From contig JAZQUI010000008.1 in assembly GCA_045631205.1 (NCBI GenBank), positions 1 through 54,766 of the forward strand: a stretch of 54,766 nucleotides of DNA. The letters run 5' to 3'. This DNA comes from HGM04593 sp045631205. Lineage in GTDB: Bacteria > Bacteroidota > Bacteroidia > Bacteroidales > Bacteroidaceae. Positions 34,410-44,031 of this stretch are shown here, in pieces. Within the stretch, counting starts at the first letter, position 1. Each line of letters opens with the position of its first letter. The position numbers were made by a program, and so were the translations under genes. A model generated the notes under the pieces. It was not told where the DNA came from and searched no databases. It saw nothing but the letters and a program-made list of their open reading frames with translations.

Positions 34410-36623
34410 ATGGAGAGAGAGATTTTATTTACCGAGGAAGAAAAAAGAGAAATTTTCAGGCTCAACGCTACTCTGCGCAAAAGCATAGAGGGTTGTCTGT
34501 TACGCACCGACTATCGGATGATAAAAAATGAAATTGCCCGCGCCCTTGCCGAAAAAAAGATAACACGCGACAATTTCGGGTTGCATCCTGTGATAACGGA
34601 TTTGCAGACCGCAGCACTTGTAGGGCAAGAGATTGGGCATCACCGCGAAATTATCATAAGCATTCTGCTTAACCGTTGCGTACAGCAAGGTGTTACAAGC
34701 ATCGAGAGCATAAAATCGAACTTCGGCGAGGGAGTAACAAAAATTCTCTCCAACCTCACACGCATAAACTCACTCTACGCAAAGAGCCCCACCATAGAGA
34801 GCGAGAACTTCCGCAACCTGTTGCTCTCTTTCACCAACGATATGCGCATCATACTCATTATGATAGCCGCACGCCTTGTACTCTTGCGCCAACTCTTCAA
34901 CCACGACGACAAAGAGGCACGCATACAAGTGGCTGGTGAAGCATCAAAGCTCTACATTCCACTTGCCCACAAACTCGGTTTCTATAAATTGAAGTCGGAA
35001 ATGGAAGACCTCGCAATGCGATACACCGAGAGCGAGATTTATGCCGAACTCAGCCGCAAGGTGGAAGAGACGGCAGCTTCGCGCGAGGACTATATTGCCA
35101 ACTTTATAAAACCAATAGAGAAAAAACTAAAAGCACTGCCCCACCTCAAATTCCGCATAAAAGGTCGCACAAAATCAATAAATTCAATCTGGCAAAAAAT
35201 GAAACGCCAGCAGCGCCCTTTTGAGCAGATATACGACCTCTTCGCCATTAGAATTATTATCGACAGCGAACCGCAAAACGAGAAGGGAGAGTGTTGGCAG
35301 GTCTATTCAATTGTGGCCGATATGTACACGCCCAACCCCCACCGCTTGCGCGACTGGCTATCCGTGCCCAAAAGTAACGGTTACGAATCGTTGCACACCA
35401 CAGTTATGGGCCCCGAAGGCCGTTGGGTTGAAGTACAGATACGTACCGAGCGTATGGATACCATTGCCGAGCACGGTCTTGCAGCACACTGGCGATATAA
35501 AGGTATAAAGAGCGAACAGGGACTCGACAACCTGCTCGCCTCAATACGTGACACCCTCGAACATTTGAGTGAAGAGGATGTTAATGAAAACAAATTCAAG
35601 ATGGAGCTCTACAAAGACGAAATCTTCATCTTCACACCCAAAGGCGACCTCTACCGCTTGCCCAAAGGAGCTACCATCCTCGACTTTGCTTTCAGCATAC
35701 ACACCGGGCTTGGATGCAAGTGTACCGGCGCGCTTGTAAACGGACGCAACGTACCATTGCGTCACACTCTTAGCAATGGCGACCAGGTTGAGATTATAAC
35801 CTCGAACAGCCAAACACCAAAACAGGCATGGCTATCGATAGCCAACACAGGCCGTGCCCGTGCAAAAATACGCCAGGCGTTGAAAGAAATTACCGCACGA
35901 CAAGCCGATATTGCCCGTGAAATGCTCATACGCAAATTCAAGAACCACAAGATTGAGTATGACGAGGGCATGATGGACCACCTTATACGCAAAATGGGCT
36001 TCAAGCGCCTCACCGACTTTTATCAATGCACATCGGAAGGCGGAGTGGACATTGGCGAAGTACTGAAAAGATATCAAGCACTCATCACCCCACAAAACGA
36101 AGGAGGTGAAACCACCACACACAGTGCCGATGGCTATACCTACAGCAACGACAAAGACAACGGCCGTTCGGGCGATGTACTTGTTATAGAGCGTAACCTC
36201 AAAGGAGTGGATTACAAACTTTCCAAATGTTGCAGCCCAGTCTATGGAGATGAAATTTTTGGTTTTGTCACCATAAGCGGCGGAATATCCATACACCGCC
36301 AGGATTGCAGCAACGCACGACAACTGCGCGAGCGTTACCCCTACCGCATTATAGAGGCTCGCTGGAGCGATATCGACAAAAATGGTGCAATGTTCCCCGT
36401 TACACTGCGCGTTGTGGGACACGACGATATAGGTATCGTCAACAACATCACCTCTATAATATCCCAGGAAAAGGGAGTTATTATGCGAGGAATAAACATT
36501 GAGTCGCACGATACTCTATTTTCGGGCAGTCTATCACTTCTTATCGACGACAACGCCAAACTTCGCAAACTTATAGACAAGATTGAGAATGTTAAAGGTG
36601 TGAAACAGGTGCGAAGAGGTTAA
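34410..36623 (+). CDS. relA: RelA-like (p)ppGpp synthetase with an inactive hydrolase domain
   Basis: The protein has about 737 residues from the ATG at 34410. Domains in order are HD (about 30-180), synthetase (about 245-365; RIKGRTKS loop, YDLFAIR, GYESLHTT, EVQIRTERMD), TGS (about 405-470), helical/zinc-finger region (SKCCSPVYGDE) and C-terminal ACT. In the HD domain the family motif HDVVEDT is replaced by NRCVQQG (about 88-94), and ADRLHN is replaced by AARLVL (about 153-158). The metal-binding His-Asp pair and the later Asp are therefore gone. The synthetase residues look complete. It should make but not degrade (p)ppGpp, so a separate hydrolase must exist elsewhere. Confidence 0.93.
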   Translation: MEREILFTEEEKREIFRLNATLRKSIEGCLLRTDYRMIKNEIARALAEKKITRDNFGLHPVITDLQTAALVGQEIGHHREIIISILLNRCVQQGVTSIESIKSNFGEGVTKILSNLTRINSLYAKSPTIESENFRNLLLSFTNDMRIILIMIAARLVLLRQLFNHDDKEARIQVAGEASKLYIPLAHKLGFYKLKSEMEDLAMRYTESEIYAELSRKVEETAASREDYIANFIKPIEKKLKALPHLKFRIKGRTKSINSIWQKMKRQQRPFEQIYDLFAIRIIIDSEPQNEKGECWQVYSIVADMYTPNPHRLRDWLSVPKSNGYESLHTTVMGPEGRWVEVQIRTERMDTIAEHGLAAHWRYKGIKSEQGLDNLLASIRDTLEHLSEEDVNENKFKMELYKDEIFIFTPKGDLYRLPKGATILDFAFSIHTGLGCKCTGALVNGRNVPLRHTLSNGDQVEIITSNSQTPKQAWLSIANTGRARAKIRQALKEITARQADIAREMLIRKFKNHKIEYDEGMMDHLIRKMGFKRLTDFYQCTSEGGVDIGEVLKRYQALITPQNEGGETTTHSADGYTYSNDKDNGRSGDVLVIERNLKGVDYKLSKCCSPVYGDEIFGFVTISGGISIHRQDCSNARQLRERYPYRIIEARWSDIDKNGAMFPVTLRVVGHDDIGIVNNITSIISQEKGVIMRGINIESHDTLFSGSLSLLIDDNAKLRKLIDKIENVKGVKQVRRG

Positions 36624-36660
36624 AAAAAGTTTTTTTGGAAGAAGTAGCGAAATAAAGAAC

Positions 36661-36669
36661 TATCTTTGC
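36661..36669 (+). promoter_or_regulatory. -7 box of the DUF1573 gene
   Basis: TATCTTTGC is a perfect Bacteroidetes -7 element, 52 bp before the ATG. A TTTG lies further upstream (36634-36637) at a spacing slightly longer than usual. Confidence 0.65.
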
Positions 36670-36720
36670 AGGAGCATACGGTCCTAAAACCGTTAAAACC
36701 GACAAAAAGAGATAACACTT

Positions 36721-37149
36721 ATGAAAAAAAACACATTGACAATAATTCTTTTGTTGCTGTGCATAAATATTTTTGCGCAGAAAGATAAAAAGCTCGCCGA
36801 TATTGAATTCAACACAACCACTTACGATATGGGTACTTTTGCAGCCGACACTGCTATAATAAAATGCCAATTCATATATACCAATACCGGCGATGCACCG
36901 TTGTACATACACCAGGTATTCACATCGTGCGGTTGCACAGAGCGCAAGTTCAATACAGCACCCACAATGCCGGGCAAGAGCGACACACTTTTCGTTACAT
37001 ATAACGGTACAAACAAATCTCCCGGTTATGTTCGCAAAAGCATCACAGTGCATTGCAACACAAAGAAAGAGATGATTAAGCTCTACATTAAAGGCGATAT
37101 GCTACCCGCAAAGATAACCCCGGTAGAGAAAGTGGAAATTGAAGAATAA
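36721..37149 (+). CDS. Exported DUF1573 protein
   Basis: The 142-residue protein has a signal peptide (KKNTLTIILLLLCINIFAQ) and one DUF1573 immunoglobulin-like domain. The family signature is visible as FIYTNTGDAPLYIHQVFTSC followed by GCTERKF. The two nearby cysteines (SCGCTE) are conserved in the family and could form a disulfide. DUF1573 proteins are common periplasmic proteins of Bacteroidetes with no settled function. Confidence 0.9.
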   Translation: MKKNTLTIILLLLCINIFAQKDKKLADIEFNTTTYDMGTFAADTAIIKCQFIYTNTGDAPLYIHQVFTSCGCTERKFNTAPTMPGKSDTLFVTYNGTNKSPGYVRKSITVHCNTKKEMIKLYIKGDMLPAKITPVEKVEIEE

Positions 37150-37153
37150 ACCT

Positions 37154-37197
37154 TTATAAACAGATGAGCCGCCCGCGGGCGGCTCATCTGTTTATAA
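37154..37197. terminator. 44-bp perfect palindrome, bidirectional terminator
   Basis: The two 22-bp arms (37154-37175 and 37176-37197) are exact reverse complements with a GC-rich core (GCCGCCCGCGGGCGGC). The ends are T/A-rich. It lies between convergent genes and includes the stop codon of the M23 peptidase gene (37192-37194), so that gene ends inside its own terminator. Confidence 0.85.
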
Positions 37198-38469
37198 CTC
37201 AACGCAAGAAAGAGTATCGCTGAAAGCAATCCCTTGAAGACGCTGGACAAGCGAATCGCGCAAAGCGGCAAACTGTGCCATATTAGCCTTGGAAACAGGC
37301 TTCTTGGGTTGCGACTTTATGGTGAGCGGATTTATGGGCTTGCCATTCTCGTGTACACGGAAATCGAGGTGCGGCCCGGTTGAAACACCTGTAGAACCCA
37401 CATAACCAATAACCTGTTTCTGCTTCACGGCATCACCCACTTTCAGCCCCTTTGCAAAGCGCGACAAATGCATATATGTGGTTACATAAACACTGTTATG
37501 GCGTATCTTTACATAATTTCCGCCACCACCGGCCTGGAAAGCCTTTTCTATAACCTTTCCGCTACCAATAGCATAAACTGGGGTTCCGGCAGGTGCAGCA
37601 TAATCTACACCGTGGTGAGCGCGATATCTTTTGAGTACCGGGTGGAAACGGCTGTTCGAGAAACGCGACGATATTCGGTAGTAATCGAGAGGAGCTTTCA
37701 AGAAAGCACCTTCAAGGCTATTGCCGTCGATATTATAGAACAACTCCTCACCATCCTGCATAAAAGGTATCGCATAGACAAGGCTGTCCGATGCACAGAA
37801 CGATGCTGCCAATATACGATAATTGTTGAGCGGAACACCGTCGACAAACTCACGGGCATAAACAACACGAAACTCATCGCCACGCTGTATGCCGAAGAAA
37901 TCGACAGACCACCCGAAGATATGCGACAACTGCACAGCAAGCAAAGGCGAAGCGCCACATTCCTGCATTGCCACCCATAAAGAGGATTGCACCTTACCCG
38001 CAACCTCTCCCTCGCGCCACTCGGCAGGGTTGGTTCCACGCACAGCCTTGTAACCGTTGGTGAGGTCAAACACAACATACTCTTTTCTATTCTCCTCATA
38101 AACGAGGTAACGCGGGCGCGCCATACTATCCTTTTCTGTAAGCAATGCACACACCTGGCCGGGACGCAACCTACGCACATCGAACACAGAATCGGGACAC
38201 TGCGACAATTCATACACCTGACGCGGAGTAAAGCCAAAGCCGTGCAATAGTTCGGCAAGCGTCTGACGCTGTCGCAGAGTATCGTATTTAACATCGAAAA
38301 ACTCTATTGGCAAGCCATACTTCTTCAATGTATCAGCAACAACAAGCGTGTCGGAAACTAGTGTATCACTCTCGGCCGCCGATTTTCCGGTCGAAGGTGT
38401 AAAGAAAAAGAAGATACCCGCTACAAAAGCGAGTACCACTAAAAGATATATAAACAGTCTCTTATTCAT
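37192..38469 (-). CDS. M23 family peptidase, membrane-anchored
   Basis: This 425-residue protein has an N-terminal transmembrane anchor (LFIYLLVVLAFVAGIFFFF), a central region with OapA/LysM-like features (about 60-250), and a C-terminal M23 domain. The zinc motifs are HHGVDYAAPAGTP (H-x3-D) and HLDFRVHENG (H-x-H type), with YMHLSRFAKGLKVGD between them. Such enzymes cut peptide cross-links of peptidoglycan and act in the periplasm. It starts 11 bp after the Ca/Na antiporter gene. Confidence 0.92.
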   Translation of the reverse strand: MNKRLFIYLLVVLAFVAGIFFFFTPSTGKSAAESDTLVSDTLVVADTLKKYGLPIEFFDVKYDTLRQRQTLAELLHGFGFTPRQVYELSQCPDSVFDVRRLRPGQVCALLTEKDSMARPRYLVYEENRKEYVVFDLTNGYKAVRGTNPAEWREGEVAGKVQSSLWVAMQECGASPLLAVQLSHIFGWSVDFFGIQRGDEFRVVYAREFVDGVPLNNYRILAASFCASDSLVYAIPFMQDGEELFYNIDGNSLEGAFLKAPLDYYRISSRFSNSRFHPVLKRYRAHHGVDYAAPAGTPVYAIGSGKVIEKAFQAGGGGNYVKIRHNSVYVTTYMHLSRFAKGLKVGDAVKQKQVIGYVGSTGVSTGPHLDFRVHENGKPINPLTIKSQPKKPVSKANMAQFAALRDSLVQRLQGIAFSDTLSCVEL

Positions 38470-38480
38470 TCAAAAAACAA

Positions 38481-39431
38481 TCAAGCACTGACAAGAAGAT
38501 ACACCGTGTAAGCAATATAACCTACTACAAGTACACCACCCTCGAAACGGTTAATCACACTCTTGCCGCCAAAGCGTGTCACTATATATATAAGTAACGA
38601 CGATGCAAGCAGTACATAATAATCAACGAAACTGAAACCATCGAGTGAGATTGGAGTAATTGCAGCACTGCAACCAAGAATAAAGAATACATTGAGGATA
38701 TTGCTGCCAAGCACATTACCAAGAGCAATACCCACATTACCCTTGCGAGCTGCATTTACCGATACCGCAAGTTCTGGCAATGAGCTACCTGCCGACACTA
38801 TGGTAATACCGATAACAGCCTCCGACAAGCCGACAGCACGCGCTATTTCGGTAGCCGACTCCACAAATATATTTCCACCACAAATGAGAGTCGATAAACC
38901 CGCAAGAATCAATAGAATTATCTTGCCAACAGGCAGTTGCTCCACCGCCTCATCATCGTCGGTCGATGGTATAGAAAAAGTATAGCGCAAAAACACTGCA
39001 AGGAAACAAAGCAGTAAAAGCCCGCCATAACGGGTTATATACTCACCAGGTGCGCCACCCACAAGCATGCTGCCCGACACAAGCAACAATGCAACCGAAG
39101 CAAGCAAGTTGAAGGGAATTTCACGCGACTGCATCTTTGGCGAGAACCTAATGGGAGTTATCAATGCTGCAATGCCAAGTATCAGCATACCATTGAATAT
39201 ATTGCTGCCTATAACATTTCCCACTGCAATACCAGGGTTTCCTTTTATGGCAGAACTCACACTGATGACAAGTTCGGGCAAAGAAGTGCCGAGAGCCACA
39301 ATTGTAAGGCCAATCACAAGTTCACTTATGTTGAAACGACGGGCAAGCCCAGATGCTCCTTTGGTAAGCCAGTCGGCACCAAGTATCACGAGCACCAAAC
39401 CGGCAACAAAACAAATTACAGAAAGTATCAT
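38481..39431 (-). CDS. Calcium/sodium antiporter (YrbG-like)
   Basis: The 316-residue membrane protein has about ten helices and the two inverted alpha-repeats of the CaCA superfamily: GTSLPELVISVSSAIKGNPG in the first half and GSSLPELAVSVNAARKGNVG in the second. The conserved Glu in each repeat binds the cation. It probably exchanges Na+ for Ca2+ across the inner membrane. A hairpin (39451-39473) lies about 20 bp before the start codon. Confidence 0.93.
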   Translation of the reverse strand: MILSVICFVAGLVLVILGADWLTKGASGLARRFNISELVIGLTIVALGTSLPELVISVSSAIKGNPGIAVGNVIGSNIFNGMLILGIAALITPIRFSPKMQSREIPFNLLASVALLLVSGSMLVGGAPGEYITRYGGLLLLCFLAVFLRYTFSIPSTDDDEAVEQLPVGKIILLILAGLSTLICGGNIFVESATEIARAVGLSEAVIGITIVSAGSSLPELAVSVNAARKGNVGIALGNVLGSNILNVFFILGCSAAITPISLDGFSFVDYYVLLASSLLIYIVTRFGGKSVINRFEGGVLVVGYIAYTVYLLVSA

Positions 39432-39450
39432 AATATGTATAAAAACTCAT

Positions 39451-39473
39451 TTGCAAGGCACGACGCCTTGCAA
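39451..39473 (-). terminator. Terminator-like hairpin between thioesterase and antiporter genes
   Basis: TTGCAAGGC (39451-39459) pairs with GCCTTGCAA (39465-39473). On the minus strand it is followed by ATGAGTTTTTAT, a short U-rich run, and then by the antiporter start. It may end the thioesterase transcript or weaken read-through into the antiporter. Confidence 0.45.
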
Positions 39474-39523
39474 TTAATATTAGCTGCGACAATAACAGCC
39501 TTCGTTTTAATGGTAATAATAAA

Positions 39524-40270
39524 TTAGAAAACGAGTTTCTCCACGAAAGAAGACTTTTCGCCCACCTTACCCTCGATGAAGCAAACAAGCGAACCATCCT
39601 CGGCAGTTTCGGTGTGACGGTAAATCTCCACAACATCACCTGCCTTAACCTCGTTGTTGAAGTTAATTACAAGTTCCTTCAAATGACGGTTTGTTACAAC
39701 ATCAAGCTCAATTGCATTCATTGCCCACTCGGTGTATTTCACATTATTAACGTGACCCACCATATCGAGGTCGCTGTAATTGACTGCGTGGCTCATAACG
39801 TGTACGGGAGTTGCCTCCTTGGGCATAATAATTTTTGCAGGCTGCTCGGCAATAACATCCTCTTTTATGCATTTGTCATCATCGTTTGCAAGTTCGGGAT
39901 ATTTTGACAAACGACGACTGTCTATGTCGATAACCAACCACGATGTTGTCGCCGAAATAAGTTTCTCACAACCCTCTTTGTCGAACACCACAAAATCACG
40001 GAAGAACTGAAAACCATTGGCTCCCTTGTGCCACGATTGAATGTTCACCATATCTCTCCACTTGGGCAATTTGTGGAAAATAACCTGCATACGCGAAAGA
40101 ACCCACGCCTTGCGTGTGATGTGCATTGAGTCGTAACCAACACCAATGGTATCGGCGTGAATATTTGCAGCCTCCTGTGCATAATTCAAGAACGATGCAG
40201 GTTTCAAGGTCGATGTCATATCTACATCAAAACTGGCAATGCGCTTGATTGCGCTGTATTTTTCTACCAT
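39524..40270 (-). CDS. Acyl-ACP thioesterase
   Basis: The protein is 248 residues when started at 40270 (MVEKYSAIKR). It is a double hot-dog protein of the FatA/bacterial acyl-ACP thioesterase family. The first hot-dog holds FDVDMTSTLKPASFLNYAQEAA; the second has SDLDMVGHVNNVKYTEWAM, where Asn/His are the usual catalytic residues. It releases fatty acids from acyl carrier protein. An in-frame ATG at 40336 would overlap the LysR gene end and is less likely. It lies 28 bp after the LysR gene. Confidence 0.9.
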   Translation of the reverse strand: MVEKYSAIKRIASFDVDMTSTLKPASFLNYAQEAANIHADTIGVGYDSMHITRKAWVLSRMQVIFHKLPKWRDMVNIQSWHKGANGFQFFRDFVVFDKEGCEKLISATTSWLVIDIDSRRLSKYPELANDDDKCIKEDVIAEQPAKIIMPKEATPVHVMSHAVNYSDLDMVGHVNNVKYTEWAMNAIELDVVTNRHLKELVINFNNEVKAGDVVEIYRHTETAEDGSLVCFIEGKVGEKSSFVEKLVF

Positions 40271-40298
40271 AGTTATATATAATTTTAATCGAACTGAT

Positions 40299-41195
40299 TT
40301 ATAATATAAGACGACGCTCAACAGCCTCAGTCGCAAGCAAGATTTTTATAAATTCCCTTGCCGACGCCTTTTGGTAAGCACCTTTCAGAGTGAGCAAGGA
40401 AGCCTGCATCACATTGCCGGGCTCGTCTATGGGCACAGCTTTGAAACGCGCGTTTCCAAACACTGCCGATGCCGAAAGTATTGTTGCGTAAGTACCTGTT
40501 GAAACCATCTGTAACAAGATGTTTGTTTCGTTGAGTTCAAGACGCGAAGCAAGTTTAAACTCCTTGCCCTCCATCAGCCTGTCGAGCATACTGCGAGCCT
40601 GCAAACCGGCCGACGGTAGCACCAGATTATACTTTTGCAGTTCGTGCAATTTCACCTTGTTGCGCGAAGCGAGAGGGTGTCCTTTATCCACCACCACTGA
40701 CAGAGCATTGTCGAAGAGAGGCTTTGCCTCGATATCGGGGGCATCCATTAAAGGTTTGTACGAAAGGATAAAATCCAGGCGACGCTCCTTCAGCAGGTCG
40801 AGCAGTTCCTGTACCGTCTTATAGCAGACTTCCAGTTTTATACCGGGGAAAGAGCGCATAAAGGACATAAGTCCCTCGGTAAGCACCGTGCTCAAACTAT
40901 AAGTGACACCCACGCGCAAAGTACCCGTTTTTACATTCTGTAAGTCGTTCAAGCGTTGCACGCTATCTTCGGCATCCTGTATCGTACGTTTCGCAAAAGG
41001 CAGGAACTCCTCGCCCGCCTCGGTGAGCGAAATATGACGGCTGTTACGCAGAAAAAGTGTAAATCCCAACTCAAACTCAAGCTGTTTTATCTGCTGTGAA
41101 AGAGTACTCTGTGTGATATAGAGATGCTTTGCCGCCTCCGAAAAATTGAGATACTCGGCACTCTTTACAAAATATTTAAGCTGTCTTAACTCCAT
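40299..41195 (-). CDS. LysR family transcriptional regulator
   Basis: This is a 298-residue regulator with the winged HTH at the N-terminus (ELRQLKYFVKSAEYLNFSEA, then AKHLYITQSTLSQQIKQLE) and a LysR substrate-binding domain (about 90-298). The start is set at 41195: the -7 box TATCTTCG (41222-41215, minus strand) lies between this ATG and an upstream in-frame ATG at 41237, so the longer form could not be made from this promoter. The leader is only about 13 nt. It may control the thioesterase gene that follows it, or the SLC13 gene upstream. Confidence 0.92.
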   Translation of the reverse strand: MELRQLKYFVKSAEYLNFSEAAKHLYITQSTLSQQIKQLEFELGFTLFLRNSRHISLTEAGEEFLPFAKRTIQDAEDSVQRLNDLQNVKTGTLRVGVTYSLSTVLTEGLMSFMRSFPGIKLEVCYKTVQELLDLLKERRLDFILSYKPLMDAPDIEAKPLFDNALSVVVDKGHPLASRNKVKLHELQKYNLVLPSAGLQARSMLDRLMEGKEFKLASRLELNETNILLQMVSTGTYATILSASAVFGNARFKAVPIDEPGNVMQASLLTLKGAYQKASAREFIKILLATEAVERRLIL

Positions 41196-41310
41196 AACTT
41201 GCTGAATTGCTTTGCGAAGATAAGAAATCCGGCTCACATAATAGCTAAAATATTAAACATTTAACTACTTGCGAGCCGGATAAACCGTTATATTATAAAA
41301 TTTGTTCTTT

Positions 41311-42813
41311 TTAGAAACCGATAAAAATAAGCATCAGATAGCCAAGTACAAGACCCAAGACACCCACAATAATACCCACTGTCATCATATCCTTCTGCTC
41401 AATAAAACCGGTAGAGTGAGCAATTGCATTAGGAGGTGTACTGATGGGAAGAATCATAGACACCGAAGAAGCAATTGCGATACCAACCAACATAGCCTGA
41501 GGACCACCAACACCATCGAGAGCAGTACCAAGACCACTTGCTACCACGCCAAGCACGGGTACCAAGAGAGAAGTTGCAGCCGAGTGTGAAATAAAGTTAG
41601 AGAAACCAAAGCAGATTACACCGGCAAGAACCATAACCATAATGGGAGAGAACTCACCGAAGGGCACCGACTTAACAATGATGCTACTAAGGCTGGTAGA
41701 ACCCGCACCGCTGTAGTTCAGTGCAACACCAAGAGCAAAGCCACCGGCAACCATCCACAAAACACTCCAGTTAATCTCCTCGAGGTCGCGACGTGTAAGA
41801 ATACCTGTTGCACAGAAAATTGCAATAGGAATCATAGCCACCACATTGGTGTCAATACCCCAAATATCAGTACCAAACATCCACATAAATATTGTAACGG
41901 CAAAAGCAATTACAACTGACCAGGTCTTGTAGTTCCAAATAATATCACCCTCAATTTCAATCTTTATATTCTTTTGTTTGAAGGGGAAGAGAATGCGCAA
42001 AAGTACCCATGAAAGGAGAAGAAGAAGAACTACAAATGGAGCCATCTTAATAGTCCAGTCAACAAAGCTGATACCCATACCTTGTGATGCCAAATAATCG
42101 AGAGCAATCATATTGGGAGGTGTACCAATGGGGGTTATCATACCACCAAGGTTAGCACCCACGGGAATAGCAAGAGCAAGAGCAATACGTCCCTTGCCAT
42201 CGGCAGGCAAAGAGCGCAAAACCGGGCCAAGGAAAGCAAGCATCATCGCAGCAGTAGCAGTGTTGCTCACAAAAGCCGAGAATATTGCAGTAACAAGCAT
42301 AAAACCAAGCAAAACGATTTCCGATTTTGTACCGAAAGGCTTAAGCAGCACACGGGCAAGAGCCACATCGAGTTTCACCTTTGTCATACCTATTGCAAGC
42401 ACGAAACCACCGATAAAAAGCATAATCGTGGGGTTCGAGAAACAAGCAAAAATACTCTTGAAAGGAACAAGTCCCACACCACCCTCGGGACGAAGGAAAT
42501 TGAATGCACTTGTCGAAACCGTAAACAACATTACAGTTACCACAATCATAGAAGTCACCCAAGAAGGCATAGTCTCTGTAAGCCACATAAGCGCAGCAAA
42601 CACAAACAAGGCAATAATACGCTGGTGAACAACAGTCAAGCCCTCAAGACCCATCTCATGATAGGTTTCAGTGGGGATTAGCGCCACTACCATTGTAACG
42701 GCAACAATAAGAATAAGTTTCAGCGTACTGAGAGAAAGTGCTCTCTCTCTCTTGTGTGACTTGTCCTTTTGGATTTTCTCCAAAATGTTAAAGCCGGGGA
42801 AAATTTTAAACAT
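41311..42813 (-). CDS. SLC13/DASS family sodium-coupled anion (dicarboxylate) transporter
   Basis: This 500-residue membrane protein has about 11-12 helices. The family motifs SNTATAAMM in the first half and SHSAATSLLVPV with ISTPPNAIAHSTG in the second form the Na+ and carboxylate site of VcINDY-type transporters. A C4-dicarboxylate such as succinate is the likely substrate, but import versus export and sulfate alternatives cannot be excluded. A -7-like TATTTTTG (42930-42923) would give a leader of about 100 nt. Confidence 0.92.
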   Translation of the reverse strand: MFKIFPGFNILEKIQKDKSHKRERALSLSTLKLILIVAVTMVVALIPTETYHEMGLEGLTVVHQRIIALFVFAALMWLTETMPSWVTSMIVVTVMLFTVSTSAFNFLRPEGGVGLVPFKSIFACFSNPTIMLFIGGFVLAIGMTKVKLDVALARVLLKPFGTKSEIVLLGFMLVTAIFSAFVSNTATAAMMLAFLGPVLRSLPADGKGRIALALAIPVGANLGGMITPIGTPPNMIALDYLASQGMGISFVDWTIKMAPFVVLLLLLSWVLLRILFPFKQKNIKIEIEGDIIWNYKTWSVVIAFAVTIFMWMFGTDIWGIDTNVVAMIPIAIFCATGILTRRDLEEINWSVLWMVAGGFALGVALNYSGAGSTSLSSIIVKSVPFGEFSPIMVMVLAGVICFGFSNFISHSAATSLLVPVLGVVASGLGTALDGVGGPQAMLVGIAIASSVSMILPISTPPNAIAHSTGFIEQKDMMTVGIIVGVLGLVLGYLMLIFIGF

Positions 42814-43131
42814 AAACTATAATTTTTATTTAGTGAATTATATTTTCGTCTAAAAAGTGTTTCAAAAGCAGGCAAGCGCAGAACTCTTTCCCGCCATTTT
42901 ATTTAATTTCTATTAAACTTTGCAAAAATAGCACTCTTTTCCACACACTGATGATCCATATCTATCGTTTTTATCTATCACTGCAATAGAAAAAACCGAA
43001 AACATATAATACCCGCCACTTTTTTATTAAAAAACACAAAAAAGCAAGGTTTATTGCGCAAAAAAGCATACCTTTGTTTCTTTAATGCATAACCAGCGAA
43101 ATTAGAAAACATATAAACTTAACATAAACTT
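42814..43131. other. Divergent promoter region between SLC13 and fabD genes
   Basis: This AT-rich, 318-bp stretch has no gene. It contains a minus-strand TATTTTTG (42930-42923) for the SLC13 gene and a plus-strand TACCTTTG (43069-43076) for fabD. I see no repeats or strong hairpins in it. Confidence 0.55.
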
Positions 43132-44031
43132 ATGAAAGCTTTTGTATTTCCCGGACAGGGAGCACAATTCAAAGGAATGGGAAAAGAGCTTTATGAAAGC
43201 AACCCCATAGCAAAAGAATATTTCGAAAAAGCCAATGATATTTTAGGTTTCCGCATTACCGACATTATGTTCGAAGGAAGCGACGAAGAGCTTAAACAGA
43301 CCAAAGTAACACAGCCCGCCGTATTCATTCACTCGGTAATCTCGGCAATAGCCTTGGGCGAAGCCTTTGCACCCGAAATGGTTGCAGGCCACTCGCTCGG
43401 AGAATTTTCGGCACTCACTGCTGCCGGCGCACTCTCTTTTGAAGATGGTCTTAAGCTCGTTTACAAGCGTGCCCTCGCTATGCAGAAAGCTTGCGAAGCA
43501 CAGCAATCGACAATGGCAGCCATACTCGCCCTCACCGACGAAGATGTTGAACGTATTTGTGCCGAGGTAAGCGCAAACGGCTACACAGTGGTAGCTGCCA
43601 ACTACAACTGCCCCGGACAGCTAGTAATATCGGGCGATAAAGAAGGTATTGAAAAAGCATGTGAGGCGATGAAAGCAGCCGGAGCGAAACGCGCCCTTCC
43701 CCTTGCCGTGAGCGGTGCTTTCCACTCACCCCTTATGCAACCTGCAAAAGAGGAACTCGAAGCAGCCATCATAGCAACAGAGTTCAAAACACCACTCTGC
43801 CCCATCTACCAGAATGTCGATGGCAAGCCTCACACCAACCCCGAAGAGATAAAGAACAACCTCATAGCACAGCTCACAGCACCGGTACGCTGGACAGCAA
43901 GCGTACAGCAGATGATAGCCGACGGCGCAAGCTCGTTCACCGAGTGTGGCCCCGGTGCAGTACTTCAAGGAATGATTAAGAAAATTGCACCCTCAACAGG
44001 TGCCGAAAACATAGAACTATGTCACGCATAA
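43132..44031 (+). CDS. fabD: Malonyl-CoA:ACP transacylase
   Basis: The 299-residue enzyme has the oxyanion sequence FPGQGAQ at the N-terminus, the nucleophile Ser88 in GHSLGE and the catalytic His198 in GAFHSPLM. It loads malonyl groups onto ACP for fatty acid synthesis. It is not in a fab cluster: the next gene is a GH13 enzyme whose start overlaps the fabD end by 13 bp, so the two are translated from one mRNA. Confidence 0.96.
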   Translation: MKAFVFPGQGAQFKGMGKELYESNPIAKEYFEKANDILGFRITDIMFEGSDEELKQTKVTQPAVFIHSVISAIALGEAFAPEMVAGHSLGEFSALTAAGALSFEDGLKLVYKRALAMQKACEAQQSTMAAILALTDEDVERICAEVSANGYTVVAANYNCPGQLVISGDKEGIEKACEAMKAAGAKRALPLAVSGAFHSPLMQPAKEELEAAIIATEFKTPLCPIYQNVDGKPHTNPEEIKNNLIAQLTAPVRWTASVQQMIADGASSFTECGPGAVLQGMIKKIAPSTGAENIELCHA

